Source: Posidoniimonas polymericola
Lineage (GTDB): Bacteria > Planctomycetota > Planctomycetia > Pirellulales > Lacipirellulaceae
Length of the DNA stretch: 64,000 nt
NCBI RefSeq assembly: GCF_007859935.1
Contig: NZ_SJPO01000001.1
Coordinates: 62,001-126,000, forward strand
Reading direction: 5' to 3'
Within the stretch, counting starts at the first letter, position 1; every line of letters starts with the position of its first letter. Positions 24,250 through 34,046 of this stretch are shown piece by piece. Both the position numbers and the translations under genes were made by a program. The notes under the pieces were generated by a model. The model saw only the letters and a list, made by a program, of their open reading frames with translations. It had not been told where the DNA came from and did no database searches.

Positions 24250-24411
24250 GGCGATCCGCGGGTCGTGTTGGTGTCCCCTGCAGCTGGGCCGGCCAGGGGG
24301 GCTCGACTCGAGAGCCAAGAGTTAGTCGCCCCGCGAGGGCGCATCACTCGATGGCGGTCAGCCGTCCCCGCGGAAGCTGCCGGCGGAAGCCGGCGGGTTG
24401 GATCCCGAGCG

Positions 24412-25467
24412 TCAGTCCACGGTCGCGACGACCCTGCGCTGCCGCAACCCGGCGGCCATTAGGGAAACGCACAGCAGGCAACCCGCGCTGGGCGTTGGCG
24501 CGGCGGTCGCGGCCGGCGCTGGTTGGGGGCCGTAGGCGTCACGCCACACCGCGTAGTCCTGCTGGTCGACCTGCTGGTCGCCGTTGCCGTCGGCGGCTAG
24601 ACCAGGACCGCTAGCGCCGTTGGCGTCGCGCCACACGGTGTAGTCGGCCGCGTCGACCAGGCCGTCGCGGTTGTAGTCGCCGGGCGCCGGCTGGATGCTC
24701 TCCAGGTAGTCCTGGATTCCCAGCAGGAAGGCGTCGGCGATCTTCGCCGCGCCGGTGGCGTTGGGGTGGTACAGGTCGCTCATGTCGGAGGTGTGGACGT
24801 AGCTCGCGACGTCGACAAAGCTGACCGACTCGCCCGCCTGCTGGTGCTGGGCCACCAGCCCCGGCAGCACGGCGTTGAACGCGTCGGTCGGCGCCTGCTT
24901 GCCCGCCTGCCGGTTGGGGATCAGGCTCCCTACAATGAAGTGCGCGTCGGGCGCCAGGCCGTCGTTCGGGTCGACGATGCGGGTGATCAGATCGCTGAGA
25001 CGGTTGGGCGCCGTGGCGAGCTGCAGGTTGTCGATGACATCGTTGGTGCCGATCATCAGCAGCACAATGTCGGGACCAATCGGCACGCGACGCCTGCCGA
25101 GCCAGGAGTCGATGTTCTCCGCCAGGCCGTTGCGGGTGGGGGAGATCCGTCCGTCGATCACCCAGCCGGAGTGGCCCGAGTGGTTCTGCTGCCCGGCGGC
25201 GGTCAACGCCGAGGTCGGGTTGTTGGCGTGGTCGCCGACGAACAGCGTGTCGAGGCCCGCCTGCTGCAGCTTGCTGTACAGCGGCGCGCGGTACCCGCCT
25301 GCCAGTGCGAAGCCATCGGTAACCGAGTCGCCCAGCGGCATGATCCGCAGCGGCTCGGCCACGGCCGCGGGGAGCAAGGAGAGGGAGAGGCAAGCCGCCA
25401 GCGCGAATCGTTTCGTCAGCAGAGCTGTCAGAGCCGGTCGAGCGGACGCGGCGGCAGACATTCGCAT
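24412..25467 (-). CDS. Exported SGNH hydrolase with type I dockerin pair and C-terminal anchor
   Basis: 351 aa from the ATG at 25467 (a GGAA lies upstream, and the protein then starts at its signal peptide; ATG 25461 is equally possible). SGNH blocks: MPLGDSVTDGF (nucleophile Ser), LLMIGTNDVID (Asn) and DLYHPNATGAA (Asp, His). After residue 255 two dockerin-like calcium loops follow, GDYNRDGLVDAADYTVWRD and ADGNGDQQVDQQDYAVWRD. The end is a PEP-CTERM-like hydrophobic stretch and basic tail (PTPSAGCLLCVSLMAAGL, RQRR). The likely reaction is ester hydrolysis on an extracellular substrate such as an acetylated glycan, with the enzyme held at the surface. No cohesin partner lies in the window. 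Confidence 0.85.
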   Translation of the reverse strand: MRMSAAASARPALTALLTKRFALAACLSLSLLPAAVAEPLRIMPLGDSVTDGFALAGGYRAPLYSKLQQAGLDTLFVGDHANNPTSALTAAGQQNHSGHSGWVIDGRISPTRNGLAENIDSWLGRRRVPIGPDIVLLMIGTNDVIDNLQLATAPNRLSDLITRIVDPNDGLAPDAHFIVGSLIPNRQAGKQAPTDAFNAVLPGLVAQHQQAGESVSFVDVASYVHTSDMSDLYHPNATGAAKIADAFLLGIQDYLESIQPAPGDYNRDGLVDAADYTVWRDANGASGPGLAADGNGDQQVDQQDYAVWRDAYGPQPAPAATAAPTPSAGCLLCVSLMAAGLRQRRVVATVD

Positions 25468-25704
25468 CGTTGATTTCCAGTGGCATCGCGGTGGAGCCAG
25501 AACGCCGGCGCCGCCGCAAGGCAAACGGACGAGGGATCGCCACTGGCAGTGGCTTCCGCGCTCGAAGAGTTTCAAACGCACAGTATGCGTTGCCCAGGGC
25601 TGATGGGGCAAGCAAACGGCGGCAATCGCCGCTGTGCGTGTCCTGTCACGGGGCAATCAGTGCAACGCCGCCGACGCTCGCCGCAAAAATCGCCCGCGCT
25701 GACC

Positions 25705-26196
25705 TCACACCAGCGGCACGCCGGCGTCGAGCAGCCGCTGCTTGAGCACGGTCGCGACCTCGTCCGGCTGCGGGCCGAGGTCGACGCGGAACTGGCGTTG
25801 GTTGACGCTGTGCTCGGTGGTGTACAGCAGCACGGCGTCGGTCCGGCTGAAGCGGGCGGCGTCGATCCGCGACCAGCGCAAGAGCCGCTTGCGGAGCAGC
25901 CCGCGGACGCTGACGCCGTCGCCGGTCATGGCGTAGCGGATCGGCAGCAGGTGGTTGGCGAGGGTCGCCAGCAGCAGGGCGAGCGCCAGCAGGCCGCTGG
26001 CGGGCGAGCGGAGCGTCACGCCCGCGGTGACGGCCGCCGCGGCCACGACCAGCAGCATCACGGCGGTGCGGACCGGGTGCTCGCCGGCGTCCCAGCGGGA
26101 CCACTCGAACTCGCCGGTCGTGGTGGAGCGCCCGCCGTCGGTCGCCTTGACGTGGGCGGGGATGCGGAGGTCGGTGTCGTCGAGGTGGCGGGGCAC
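25705..26196 (-). CDS. Small membrane protein with PH-like C-terminal domain
   Basis: 163 aa. After a polar N-terminus (about 45 residues) there are two membrane segments, AVMLLVVAAAAVTAGVTL and GLLALALLLATLANHLL. A cytosolic domain with alternating beta residues follows: YAMTGDGVSVRGLLRKRLLR, WSRIDAARFSRTDAVLLYTT and LKQRLLDAGVPLV. The arrangement resembles bacterial PH-domain membrane proteins, but no diagnostic motif is present and the family is not certain. No signal peptide. It lies 194 bases upstream of the M20 peptidase gene's stop, across a repeat. Confidence 0.6.
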   Translation of the reverse strand: MPRHLDDTDLRIPAHVKATDGGRSTTTGEFEWSRWDAGEHPVRTAVMLLVVAAAAVTAGVTLRSPASGLLALALLLATLANHLLPIRYAMTGDGVSVRGLLRKRLLRWSRIDAARFSRTDAVLLYTTEHSVNQRQFRVDLGPQPDEVATVLKQRLLDAGVPLV

Positions 26197-26247
26197 GGCG
26201 GGGGCCTACGCGGATGGGCGAGCGGTGTTCTTGGTGCTGGTCGATGG

Positions 26248-26366
26248 CCACGAAAAGGCACAAGAACGCACAAGAAGAAAGAGGTGAAGATTCTTCTCCC
26301 GCTCTATTCTACGACACGCTGCGCCGAGGACCACTTTTGTGCACTTTCGTGCCTTTTCTTGGCACT
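26248..26366. repeat. Inverted pair of purine-rich CACGAAAAGGCAC repeats (family R3)
   Basis: Left arm about 26248-26279 (ccacgaaaaggcacaagaac and continuing); the right arm, reading as its reverse complement, lies at about 26335-26366. The arms match imperfectly around a 55-base centre. A related pair is found at 33418-33506. It lies between the PH-like membrane protein gene and the M20 peptidase stop. Confidence 0.6.
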
Positions 26367-26389
26367 CTCTTCTCCACCCGCTTGCGCCG

Positions 26390-27721
26390 CTAGTTCTCGA
26401 CCGGCAGCAGCTCGCGGACGATGGCGGTCATCGACTTGATGCCGGTCGCCAGCGTTGGCTTGGGCGCTGGGTAGAACTTGGCCGAGTGGAGCGACGGCGG
26501 CGGCGTGCCGGCGGCGGCGTACTGGTCGAGCCGTTCCTGGGGGATCGTGCCCAGCTTGAACATGCAGATCGGCACGCCGGCGATGCCGTAGCGGCTGAAG
26601 TCCTCGCCCCCCATGGTCGGCTTGGAGGGGGTCATGTTCTCCGGGCCGAGCACGCCGCCGACCGCCTTGGCGACCCGCTCGGTCAGCTTGGGGTCGTTGT
26701 AGAGCGAGGGGGTGCCCTCGGAGATGTCGACCTCCGGCTCCGGCGCGTTGGCGCTCGCGGCGGCGGCCTTCGCCTTGCGGATGATGGCGTCGGCGATCTG
26801 CTGGCGGACCTGGGGCGAGTAGCTCCGCACGGTGAGCTGCAGCTTGCACTCGTCGCTGATGATGTTGTGCTTGGTGCCGCCGTGGATCGAGCCGACGGTG
26901 ATCACCGCGGGCTCGATCGGGTCGAGCTCGCGGCTGACGATGGTCTGCAGGTCGAGCACCAGCTTGGCGGCGATCACGACCGGGTCGGCGGTGGTGTGGG
27001 GGTAGGCGCCGTGGCCGCCGCGGCCCTTCACCGCGATGTCGACGCTGTCGACGTTGGCCTGCGAGTAGCCCGCCAAGTAGCCTGCCTGGCCGGCTGGGTA
27101 GTCGGCCGCGACGTGCAGCGCCACCGCGTAGTCGGGCCGGGGGAAACGGGCGAACAGGCCGTCGGCCAGCATCGCCTTGGCGCCGGCGCCGCGCTCCTCG
27201 GCCGGCTGCGCGATCACCATCAGCGTGCCGCTCCAGGAGTCGCGGTTGGCGGCGGCCCAGCGGACCACGCCGGTCATGTTGGCCATGTGGATGTCGTGCC
27301 CGCAGGCGTGCATCACGCCGACCACCGCGCCCAGCTTGTCGGTGGTGCGGACCCGGCTGGCGTAGGGAACGCCGGTATCCTCGATGACTGGCAGGGCGTC
27401 GGTGTCGCAGCGGAGCATCAGGGTGGGGCCGTCGCCGTTCTCGAGCACCCCGACCACCCCGTGCCCGCCGACGCCCTGGGTCACGTCGAAGCCGGCGGCG
27501 CGCCACTGCTTGGCGAGCCGGTTGCCGGTTGCTTCTTCCTCGTACGAGAGCTCAGGCGTCTGGTGCAGCTCCTTGTACAGCTCAACCACGCCGGCCAGGT
27601 TGTCGTCGAGCCAGGCGTCGATCGCGACGCCGGGGGCGCTAGGGGCGGCGGCATTGGCGGCGAATGGGAGGGCGGTCAGCAGCAGGGCCGCGGCGAGCCC
27701 GGCGGTTGGCGGGTGGGGCAT
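26390..27721 (-). CDS. Exported M20D-type amidohydrolase/metallopeptidase
   Basis: 443 aa. Signal peptide LAAALLLTALPFAANAA. Di-metal site residues of the M20D (hippurate hydrolase/IAA-amino acid hydrolase) group are visible: Cys-His pair in MHACGHDIHMAN, Glu-Glu in AQPAEERGAGA, His in GRGGHGAYPH and His in PSLHSAKFYP. The dimerisation (lid) domain is the central VDIAVKGRGGHGAYPHTTAD to YSPQVRQQIADAI region. It removes an acyl group or N-terminal residue from an amide substrate. Export is unusual for the hippuricase group but not for periplasmic M20 enzymes. It lies 114 bases downstream of a methyltransferase gene in the same direction. Confidence 0.9.
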   Translation of the reverse strand: MPHPPTAGLAAALLLTALPFAANAAAPSAPGVAIDAWLDDNLAGVVELYKELHQTPELSYEEEATGNRLAKQWRAAGFDVTQGVGGHGVVGVLENGDGPTLMLRCDTDALPVIEDTGVPYASRVRTTDKLGAVVGVMHACGHDIHMANMTGVVRWAAANRDSWSGTLMVIAQPAEERGAGAKAMLADGLFARFPRPDYAVALHVAADYPAGQAGYLAGYSQANVDSVDIAVKGRGGHGAYPHTTADPVVIAAKLVLDLQTIVSRELDPIEPAVITVGSIHGGTKHNIISDECKLQLTVRSYSPQVRQQIADAIIRKAKAAAASANAPEPEVDISEGTPSLYNDPKLTERVAKAVGGVLGPENMTPSKPTMGGEDFSRYGIAGVPICMFKLGTIPQERLDQYAAAGTPPPSLHSAKFYPAPKPTLATGIKSMTAIVRELLPVEN

Positions 27722-27835
27722 GGCAGGGGATTCCCGAGGCCTTGGGGTCCAGCGTGGTTGGTCTCAGCGCATTGTAACCCACGGCGGCGACGCCCGGAGC
27801 GATCCCGGCCGGAAGCATCCGGAGCGGGACGCCCG

Positions 27836-28615
27836 CTACGACGTGATTTCATGGCGTTCGAGGAAGTCGCCGGGGATCTCGGCGGTCTTCTGGGCGACCA
27901 GCGCGAAATAGTACAGCGGGGTCCCTTCCATCGACAAGCGGTGGCGGTACCGCTCGAGGTGGTGCAGGTCGAGGTACTCGGAGAAGATCAGCTCGCGGAT
28001 GAACCGGGAGAAGCCAGACTGGTCGGAGCGGTCGAGGAAGGTCTCCTTGATGTTGAAGGCGACCCAGCCCCCGACCTCCACAAATCGCATCGCCTGAAAG
28101 AACGCCGCCGCGGAGATGTCGCCGAAGCCGAGCGCCGCGACGCTGGTCAGGCAGTCGATCGACCAGCCGGACAGCTCGTCGATGGAGTCGGGGTCGAGGT
28201 CAGTGAAGTCGGCCACGTAGTACTCGTCGTACACACTCGGCCGGTCGCGGAGGCACGCGTCCCGAGCCTCGGGGATGATGTCGGCGCCGATCAGCCGGGC
28301 GACGCCGTTCCGCTTGAGCACCTCGCCCATCATGCCGTTGCCGGCGCCGAGGTCCAGCACCCGCAGCTCGGTGATTCTCTTGCCGTAGGCGTCGAGCGTC
28401 TGCTTGAGCTGCTCGCTCACCTTCTCGGGCGAGTTGCACTTCAGCCGCTCGTAGAAGACCTGCTCGTACAGGCCGGGCCGAGGGTAGATTTGGTCGTAGT
28501 CGTGGAACCGCAGCCGCGTCTTGCGGCCGTTCTCCATGACGAAGAAGCTGACTTCGTCCTGTTCTAGATGATGAGCGTCGTGAGGAGGAAACTGGATGCG
28601 GTAGCGGTGCGGCAT
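27836..28615 (-). CDS. Class I SAM-dependent methyltransferase
   Basis: 259 aa. The motif I glycine loop is VLDLGAGNGMMGEVLKRNG (about residues 86-104), followed by the acidic end of beta-2 in LIGADIIPEARDACL and motif post I/II DCLTSVAALGFGDI. The N-terminal region (FHDYDQIYPRPGLYEQVFYE) is a lid typical of small-molecule or protein methyltransferases. GGWVAFNIKETFLDRSDQSG near residue 193 is family-like for the type 11/25 group. Cytosolic. The acceptor substrate is unknown and the neighbours (M20 peptidase, RdgB) give no lead. Confidence 0.85.
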   Translation of the reverse strand: MPHRYRIQFPPHDAHHLEQDEVSFFVMENGRKTRLRFHDYDQIYPRPGLYEQVFYERLKCNSPEKVSEQLKQTLDAYGKRITELRVLDLGAGNGMMGEVLKRNGVARLIGADIIPEARDACLRDRPSVYDEYYVADFTDLDPDSIDELSGWSIDCLTSVAALGFGDISAAAFFQAMRFVEVGGWVAFNIKETFLDRSDQSGFSRFIRELIFSEYLDLHHLERYRHRLSMEGTPLYYFALVAQKTAEIPGDFLERHEITS

Positions 28616-28712
28616 GGGACCTTAGGGGTGGAAGATGCGTCTGCGATCACTCCACCTTAGGGGAAACCGCGCGGCGGGGCCACCTTGCGAGCGTCCGGGC
28701 GGCGCGGTCGGG

Positions 28713-29321
28713 CTAGCGGGCTAGCTCGCGGACGATCGCCGGCAGGATCGACCGCATCGCCCGCGAGCGGTGGCTGAGTGCCTTCTTGACCGCGGGGCCG
28801 AGCTCGCCGAAGGTGCGGTGCAGCTCGCGGATCTCGAACAGCGGGTCGTAGCCGAAGCCGTTCGAGCCGCGGGGCTTGGGCACGATCACGCCGCGGCAGA
28901 CGCCGGTCGCCTCGCCGCGGATCTCGCCCGACGGGTCGGCCAGCGTGACGTGGCAGTAGTAGCCTGCGCCGCGTTTCTGCGGCGGCAGGCCGGCGAGCTT
29001 CTCCAGCAGCAGGCGATTGTTGGCCTGGTCGTCGCACTCGGGGCCGGCGAAGCGGGCAGAGAACACGCCCGGCGCGCCGCCCAGCGCGTCGACCTGGATG
29101 CCGCTGTCGTCGGCCAGCAGCCACTGGCCGAGGTGTTTGGCCTGCTCGACTGCCTTGAGCCGGGCGTTGTCGGCGAAGGTCTGGCCGTCCTCGACCACCT
29201 CGATCGCGCCGTCGACGCCGGCGAGCGTGCGGACCTCGACGCCGTGGGGGGCGAGCGCCCCGGCCAGCTCGGCGCCCTTCTTCTGGTTGTGGGTGCCGAT
29301 GATCAGCGGGGCGGCGGGCAT
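28713..29321 (-). CDS. rdgB: XTP/dITP diphosphatase (RdgB/HAM1 family)
   Basis: 202 aa, full length for the family. It hydrolyses non-canonical purine nucleotides (dITP, XTP) to monophosphates, keeping them out of DNA and RNA. The signature is present in order: LIIGTHNQKKGAELAGAL at the start, FADNARLKAVEQAKHLG, LLADDSGIQVDALGGAPGV (catalytic Asp residues) and GSNGFGYDPLFEI, closing with HRSRAMRSIL. Cytosolic. It is separated from the DedA-family gene by only 27 bases and is probably co-transcribed with it, although the pair has no known functional tie. Confidence 0.95.
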   Translation of the reverse strand: MPAAPLIIGTHNQKKGAELAGALAPHGVEVRTLAGVDGAIEVVEDGQTFADNARLKAVEQAKHLGQWLLADDSGIQVDALGGAPGVFSARFAGPECDDQANNRLLLEKLAGLPPQKRGAGYYCHVTLADPSGEIRGEATGVCRGVIVPKPRGSNGFGYDPLFEIRELHRTFGELGPAVKKALSHRSRAMRSILPAIVRELAR

Positions 29322-29348
29322 GGCGTTGGGATGCGGTTGCGGCGTGGG

Positions 29349-30056
29349 TTAGGCCGAGCGGTCCTGCTGCTCGTCGGACTCTTGCTGCTCGTTGGGGGCG
29401 GGCTGGGGCACGACGCCCTCGGCCAGCTTCTCGTTCTGCGACTCGCGCTCCAGGCGTTCGATCTCGCGGTCGATCCGCTCGACCCGCTTGCGGTACAGCA
29501 TGTAGCCAACGCCGATCAGCACCGCGACCACAATCACGGTCACCAGCTTCTCGGCGTCGCCGATGACCGGCTCGATCCAGGGGCCGAACAGGTAGCCCAG
29601 GCCAAACACAATCAGCACCACCAGCGAGGCCGCCACCAGGTCCCACAGCAGGAACCGCAGGTAGGGTACCCGCGCGGCGCCGGCGGCGAAGTAAACCGCG
29701 CCGCGGATGCCGATCAGGAACCGGGTGCCCAGCAAGATCTTGAAGCCGTGCTTCTGGATCACGTGCTCCAGCTTCTCTTCCTCCTCCGCGTTCACAAACC
29801 GCGAGATCAGCGGGTGCTTCAGCAGGAACGCGTGCCCTAGGTGTCGGCCGATGGCGTACATGATCGAGTCGCCCACCAGGGCGCCCATCAGGCAGAAGGC
29901 CAGGGCCTCGAACGGGTCGAACCTGCCGGCCTTGCTCAGCACGCCCGCCAGCACCAGCGGCGCCTCCTCTGGGATCGGCACGCCGACACCCGTCAGAGCC
30001 AGGAAGGCGAAGATGCCCCACAGCCCGACGCGCTTAACTAGGAAATCAAGAATCAC
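29349..30056 (-). CDS. DedA family membrane protein
   Basis: 235 aa. It contains the DedA/SNARE-associated (PF09335-type) core: ALTGVGVPIPEEAPLVLAG at the N-terminus, LMGALVGDSIMYAIGRHLGH, then FLIGIRGAVYFAAGAARVPY and LLWDLVAASLVVLIVFGLGY. Members are membrane proteins related to half-transporters for undecaprenyl phosphate or phospholipids; the conserved acidic residue (PIPEE) and Arg (GIRG) of the family are kept. A final membrane segment (LVTVIVVAVLIGVGYML) is followed by a charged, Glu/Gln-rich cytosolic tail of about 60 residues. It is co-directional with rdgB (27-base gap). Confidence 0.88.
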   Translation of the reverse strand: MILDFLVKRVGLWGIFAFLALTGVGVPIPEEAPLVLAGVLSKAGRFDPFEALAFCLMGALVGDSIMYAIGRHLGHAFLLKHPLISRFVNAEEEEKLEHVIQKHGFKILLGTRFLIGIRGAVYFAAGAARVPYLRFLLWDLVAASLVVLIVFGLGYLFGPWIEPVIGDAEKLVTVIVVAVLIGVGYMLYRKRVERIDREIERLERESQNEKLAEGVVPQPAPNEQQESDEQQDRSA

Positions 30057-30276
30057 GTTCCGTCTGCAGGGTTTCGCGCGCTGCGGGGGCGCCTGGGTGG
30101 GGCCGTGAGGCCGAGGGGGGTTACTGTATGGGGGGCCACGTTGGGGCGACCCAGCAAGTTTGGGTAGCCCGGTATTGTAGCCAGAATCAGCCCCCGCCAG
30201 TACCGGCCTGGGGGCCGGATTGTGCAGGCGGCCGCAATCCCGGTCGGCAAAATCAATGGGCTGCTGGCGCCGGCGG

Positions 30277-31356
30277 CTACAGCTCGCTCACCTGGCGCCA
30301 GCGGTCGGCGGGCAGATGGACGACCTCCAGCCGGACTTGGTTGGCGTGCTGCCCCGGCATTACGAACGCCGCCCCCACGCCGGGATGGGCCTCGCAGTAC
30401 ACACGCGACCGTTCCGGCCCGAGCACGTAGAACGCGGTCGACAGCGCGTCGGCCTCCGCACCGGTCGGCGCGATCACGCTGACGCTGTGCGGCCCGACCG
30501 CCGGCCGCCCGGTGCGGGCGTCGAGGATGTGCCCGTACCGCTCCCCTCCAGAGACAAACCCCTGGGTGGCGGCCCCGGAGGTCGAGAACGCCTGGTCGAC
30601 CAGCGCGAACTCAGCAATCACCAACTGCGGCCGCAGCGGGTGCCTTAGCGCGACTCCCCAGCCGGCGACCTGCCCGCCCGGCCGGTTGCCGCGGGCCACC
30701 AGCGTGCTCCGGCCGCCGTGCATCAGGAAGTCGTCGACCAGCGCGAGCCCGAGCTGCTCGGCGGCCAGGTCGAGCGCGTGCCCCTTGCCGACGCCGTTGA
30801 AGTTGACCTCGATGCCCTGCTTGTCGAACGCGAGGGTTTGTGTGTCGGCGTCGAGCTTCACGTGCGACCAGCCGACCAGTTCGCGGGCGGCGGCGAGTTG
30901 TTCGTCGCTCGGCACACGGGGCTCGCGCTGGTAGAAGCCCCACGCCTTAGAGAGCGGCCCGGTCGTGGTGTCGAAGGCGCCTTCGGTCTCGCGGTGCAAC
31001 TGGTCGCACAGCTCCAGGAGCGCAAACATCTCGGCGTCGGTCTCCGCGGGTCCGAACTGCGCTGCGTTGTTGAGCAGGCTGATGTCGCTCGAGTCGCGGT
31101 AGACGCTCAGCCGGTCTTCTTGTTCGTCGATCAGGTCGAGCGCAGCGAGGGCGGGTTCGGTCTCGTTGCGGTGCGGGCTGGCGATCAGCTGCACCTGGAA
31201 GTCGCACGCCATCGCGCGGCGGGTGAGCGAGAGCGTGCAGTCGGCCAGCCCGGGGTCGGCGGCGCCTGCCGGCAGGGCGTCGCCGATGCTGCCCAAAGCC
31301 TCGACGGCCGACTTGCCCTTGAGGAAGTCGCGGCGGTTAGTAGGGGACTCGGCCAT
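30277..31356 (-). CDS. apbE: FAD:protein FMN transferase (ApbE)
   Basis: 359 aa. It transfers FMN from FAD to Thr or Ser of target proteins (as in Nqr/Rnf complexes) and needs Mg. Motifs: the conserved DLIDEQEDRLSVYRDSSDI (about 75-93), NFNGVGKGHALDLAAEQLG (FAD site), TSGAATQGF, RYGHILDARTGRPA and EADALSTAFYVLG. The N-terminus carries TNRRDFLKGK, an apparent twin-arginine motif, but the hydrophobic core after it is short and weak (SAVEALGSIGDALPAG), so Tat export is plausible but not sure. The gene starts 7 bases after the stop of the upstream phosphopantetheinyl transferase, so the two are likely one transcript. No Nqr or Rnf genes are in the window. Confidence 0.9.
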   Translation of the reverse strand: MAESPTNRRDFLKGKSAVEALGSIGDALPAGAADPGLADCTLSLTRRAMACDFQVQLIASPHRNETEPALAALDLIDEQEDRLSVYRDSSDISLLNNAAQFGPAETDAEMFALLELCDQLHRETEGAFDTTTGPLSKAWGFYQREPRVPSDEQLAAARELVGWSHVKLDADTQTLAFDKQGIEVNFNGVGKGHALDLAAEQLGLALVDDFLMHGGRSTLVARGNRPGGQVAGWGVALRHPLRPQLVIAEFALVDQAFSTSGAATQGFVSGGERYGHILDARTGRPAVGPHSVSVIAPTGAEADALSTAFYVLGPERSRVYCEAHPGVGAAFVMPGQHANQVRLEVVHLPADRWRQVSEL

Positions 31357-31363
31357 GGCTTGA

Positions 31364-32116
31364 TTATAAGCGGAAGCACTCGACCCGCTCGACCGACCCC
31401 GGGGTCGCCACCGCGCCGCGGAGGTGCTCGCCGGTCGGCAGCGGCCGGACCCAGCAGCGGCTGAGGGCCAGCGGGTTGTCTTTCGGTAAAGTTACCTCGG
31501 CCCCAGTTGGCGCGTCGAGCGGCGTGGTGAACGCCGGCAGGGGGAAGCCCAGGCCCGTGCCGATCAGCTTGACCACGGCCTCCTTGTTGGTCCAGAAGCG
31601 GAAGAACGCCTGGTCCTGCCGGTCGACCGGCTCGCCACGCAGGCCGGCGACTTCGGTGGGCGAGAAATACCGCTCGGCGATCCCGTCGGCCCAGCGGGTC
31701 GGGCGGACCGCCTCGATGTCGGCGCCCACGTCGGCGTCGGCCGACACCGCGGCTAGCGCCACGCCGGCCGAGTGCGACAGGTTGAACCGCACCGTGGCCC
31801 CGTCGTGCTCGAGCGCCGGCTTGCCGAGCCCGTGGTAGCGGAACGCCACCTCGGCCGGCGACCGACCGGTCGCCGCCGCCAGCAGCCGCCGCAGCCCACA
31901 GCGGGCCGCGACAAAGTGCTGGCGGTCCTCGCCGAAGTGGAACCGGTCGGCCCGGTCCCGCTCGTCGACCGACAGCCAGCGCTCGTCGCAATCGGGGCAC
32001 GGCCCATCGAGCGACCACAGCCAGACCCGCACCACGCCCGGCGCCAGCGGCGCCGCGGGGTCACCCACGGGCCAGTCGGGCAGTTGTTCCGGCGACAGCG
32101 GTGGGCGTCTGGCCAT
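31364..32116 (-). CDS. 4'-phosphopantetheinyl transferase, Sfp/Gsp type
   Basis: 250 aa. It moves 4'-phosphopantetheine from CoA to the conserved Ser of carrier proteins. The double-domain Sfp form has the three standard signatures: GKPAL in HGLGKPALEHDG, then FNLSHSAGVALAAVS and VGADIEAVRP (metal-binding Asp/Glu), and FFRFWTNKEAVVKLIGTGL (Trp-x-x-Lys-Glu). The ATG at 32116 is chosen over 32122 because the G-rich GGGGAA site upstream is then at a workable distance; that site is part of a palindromic repeat. It may serve the long acyl carrier protein at 3427-3813 or a PKS/NRPS elsewhere (inference). Its stop lies 7 bases from the apbE start. Confidence 0.9.
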   Translation of the reverse strand: MARRPPLSPEQLPDWPVGDPAAPLAPGVVRVWLWSLDGPCPDCDERWLSVDERDRADRFHFGEDRQHFVAARCGLRRLLAAATGRSPAEVAFRYHGLGKPALEHDGATVRFNLSHSAGVALAAVSADADVGADIEAVRPTRWADGIAERYFSPTEVAGLRGEPVDRQDQAFFRFWTNKEAVVKLIGTGLGFPLPAFTTPLDAPTGAEVTLPKDNPLALSRCWVRPLPTGEHLRGAVATPGSVERVECFRL

Positions 32117-32123
32117 CAGCATT

Positions 32124-32163
32124 TTCCCCTCCCCTCGATGGGGAGGGGCTAGGGGAGGGGTGT
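32124..32163. repeat. C-rich/G-rich intergenic palindrome (family R1)
   Basis: tttcccctcccctcgatggg and the following gaggggctaggggagggg form a hairpin directly upstream of the phosphopantetheinyl transferase start. The G-rich arm on the minus strand also supplies that gene's ribosome-binding site. Confidence 0.65.
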
Positions 32164-32222
32164 GGCGTCGCTAGCTGCTCTGCCTCTACGTTCTCGACGA
32201 GGCGAGCCGCAGTGGCGGGGCG

Positions 32223-32262
32223 CCCCCCCTCCCTAACCCTCCCCACAGGGGGGAGGGGATTG
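32223..32262. repeat. C-rich/G-rich intergenic palindrome (family R1)
   Basis: ccctccctaaccctccccac / aggggggaggggat hairpin, nearly the same sequence as 12880-12918; lies between ilvC and the phosphopantetheinyl transferase gene. Confidence 0.7.
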
Positions 32263-32370
32263 AAGCGGGTGTGGGGGGAAGTGGGCACGCGCCCCACCCC
32301 GTTTCGTCCGTCGATTGGCCAACGGCCAATCTCACCGTAGCCTAGGGCATCGCCCTAGGACGCGGATGGT

Positions 32371-33506
<1,136 letters not shown>

Positions 33507-33518
33507 ACAGGAAATAAA

Positions 33519-34046
33519 TCAGCCTGCCGCGCCGACCGCCGCCGTCACGCCGCCGCTGCCCAGCGGGCGGTTGACCGAGCGGACCATGGCGATGCGTCCG
33601 GTGCGGGCCAGCTCGAGGATGCCGAAGGGCCGCATCATGTCGATGAACGCCTGGATCTTCTTCTCCTGGCCGGCCAGCTCAATCATGATCTCATCGGGCG
33701 CGACGTCCACCACGCTGCCGCGGAAGATGTCGGTCAGCTCGCAGATCTCGGTCCGCTTGCCCTCCTGGCAGTTGACCTTGATGAGCATCAGGTCGCGCTC
33801 AACGTGGTCCTGGGCGCTGATGTCCGTGACCTGCACCACGGTGACGATCTTCTCGAGCTGCTTGCGGACCTGCTGCAGCACGTTGTCGTCGCCGACCACG
33901 ACGAACGTCATCCGCGACAGGTGCGGGTCTTCGGTCTCGCCGACGGCGAGGCTGTCGATGTTGTAGCCGCGCGAGGCGAGCATGCCGGCGACGTGGGCCA
34001 GCACGCCGGGGACGTTTTGCACCAGGGCAGAGAGGACGTGACGCAT
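33519..34046 (-). CDS. ilvN: Acetolactate synthase small (regulatory) subunit
   Basis: 175 aa, normal for IlvN/IlvH. It activates the catalytic subunit IlvB and confers valine feedback inhibition. The N-terminal ACT domain is clear (MRHVLSALVQNVPGVLAHVA, GMLASRGYNIDSLAVGETED), followed by the second ACT-like region (LMLIKVNCQEGKRTEICELT, DIFRGSVVDVAPDEIMIELA) and the FGILELARTGRIAMVR tail. It is upstream of ilvC and in the same direction. The catalytic ilvB gene does not precede it, as it usually does; 34047-34386 is empty and the next gene is divergent. Confidence 0.95.
   Translation of the reverse strand: MRHVLSALVQNVPGVLAHVAGMLASRGYNIDSLAVGETEDPHLSRMTFVVVGDDNVLQQVRKQLEKIVTVVQVTDISAQDHVERDLMLIKVNCQEGKRTEICELTDIFRGSVVDVAPDEIMIELAGQEKKIQAFIDMMRPFGILELARTGRIAMVRSVNRPLGSGGVTAAVGAAG

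Noticed and set aside
26339-28567. 742-codon plus-strand frame opposite the M20 peptidase and methyltransferase
   Set aside because: Antisense of two genes with intact catalytic motifs; the composition is Gly/Val/Asp/Arg-rich, typical of GC-rich shadow frames.
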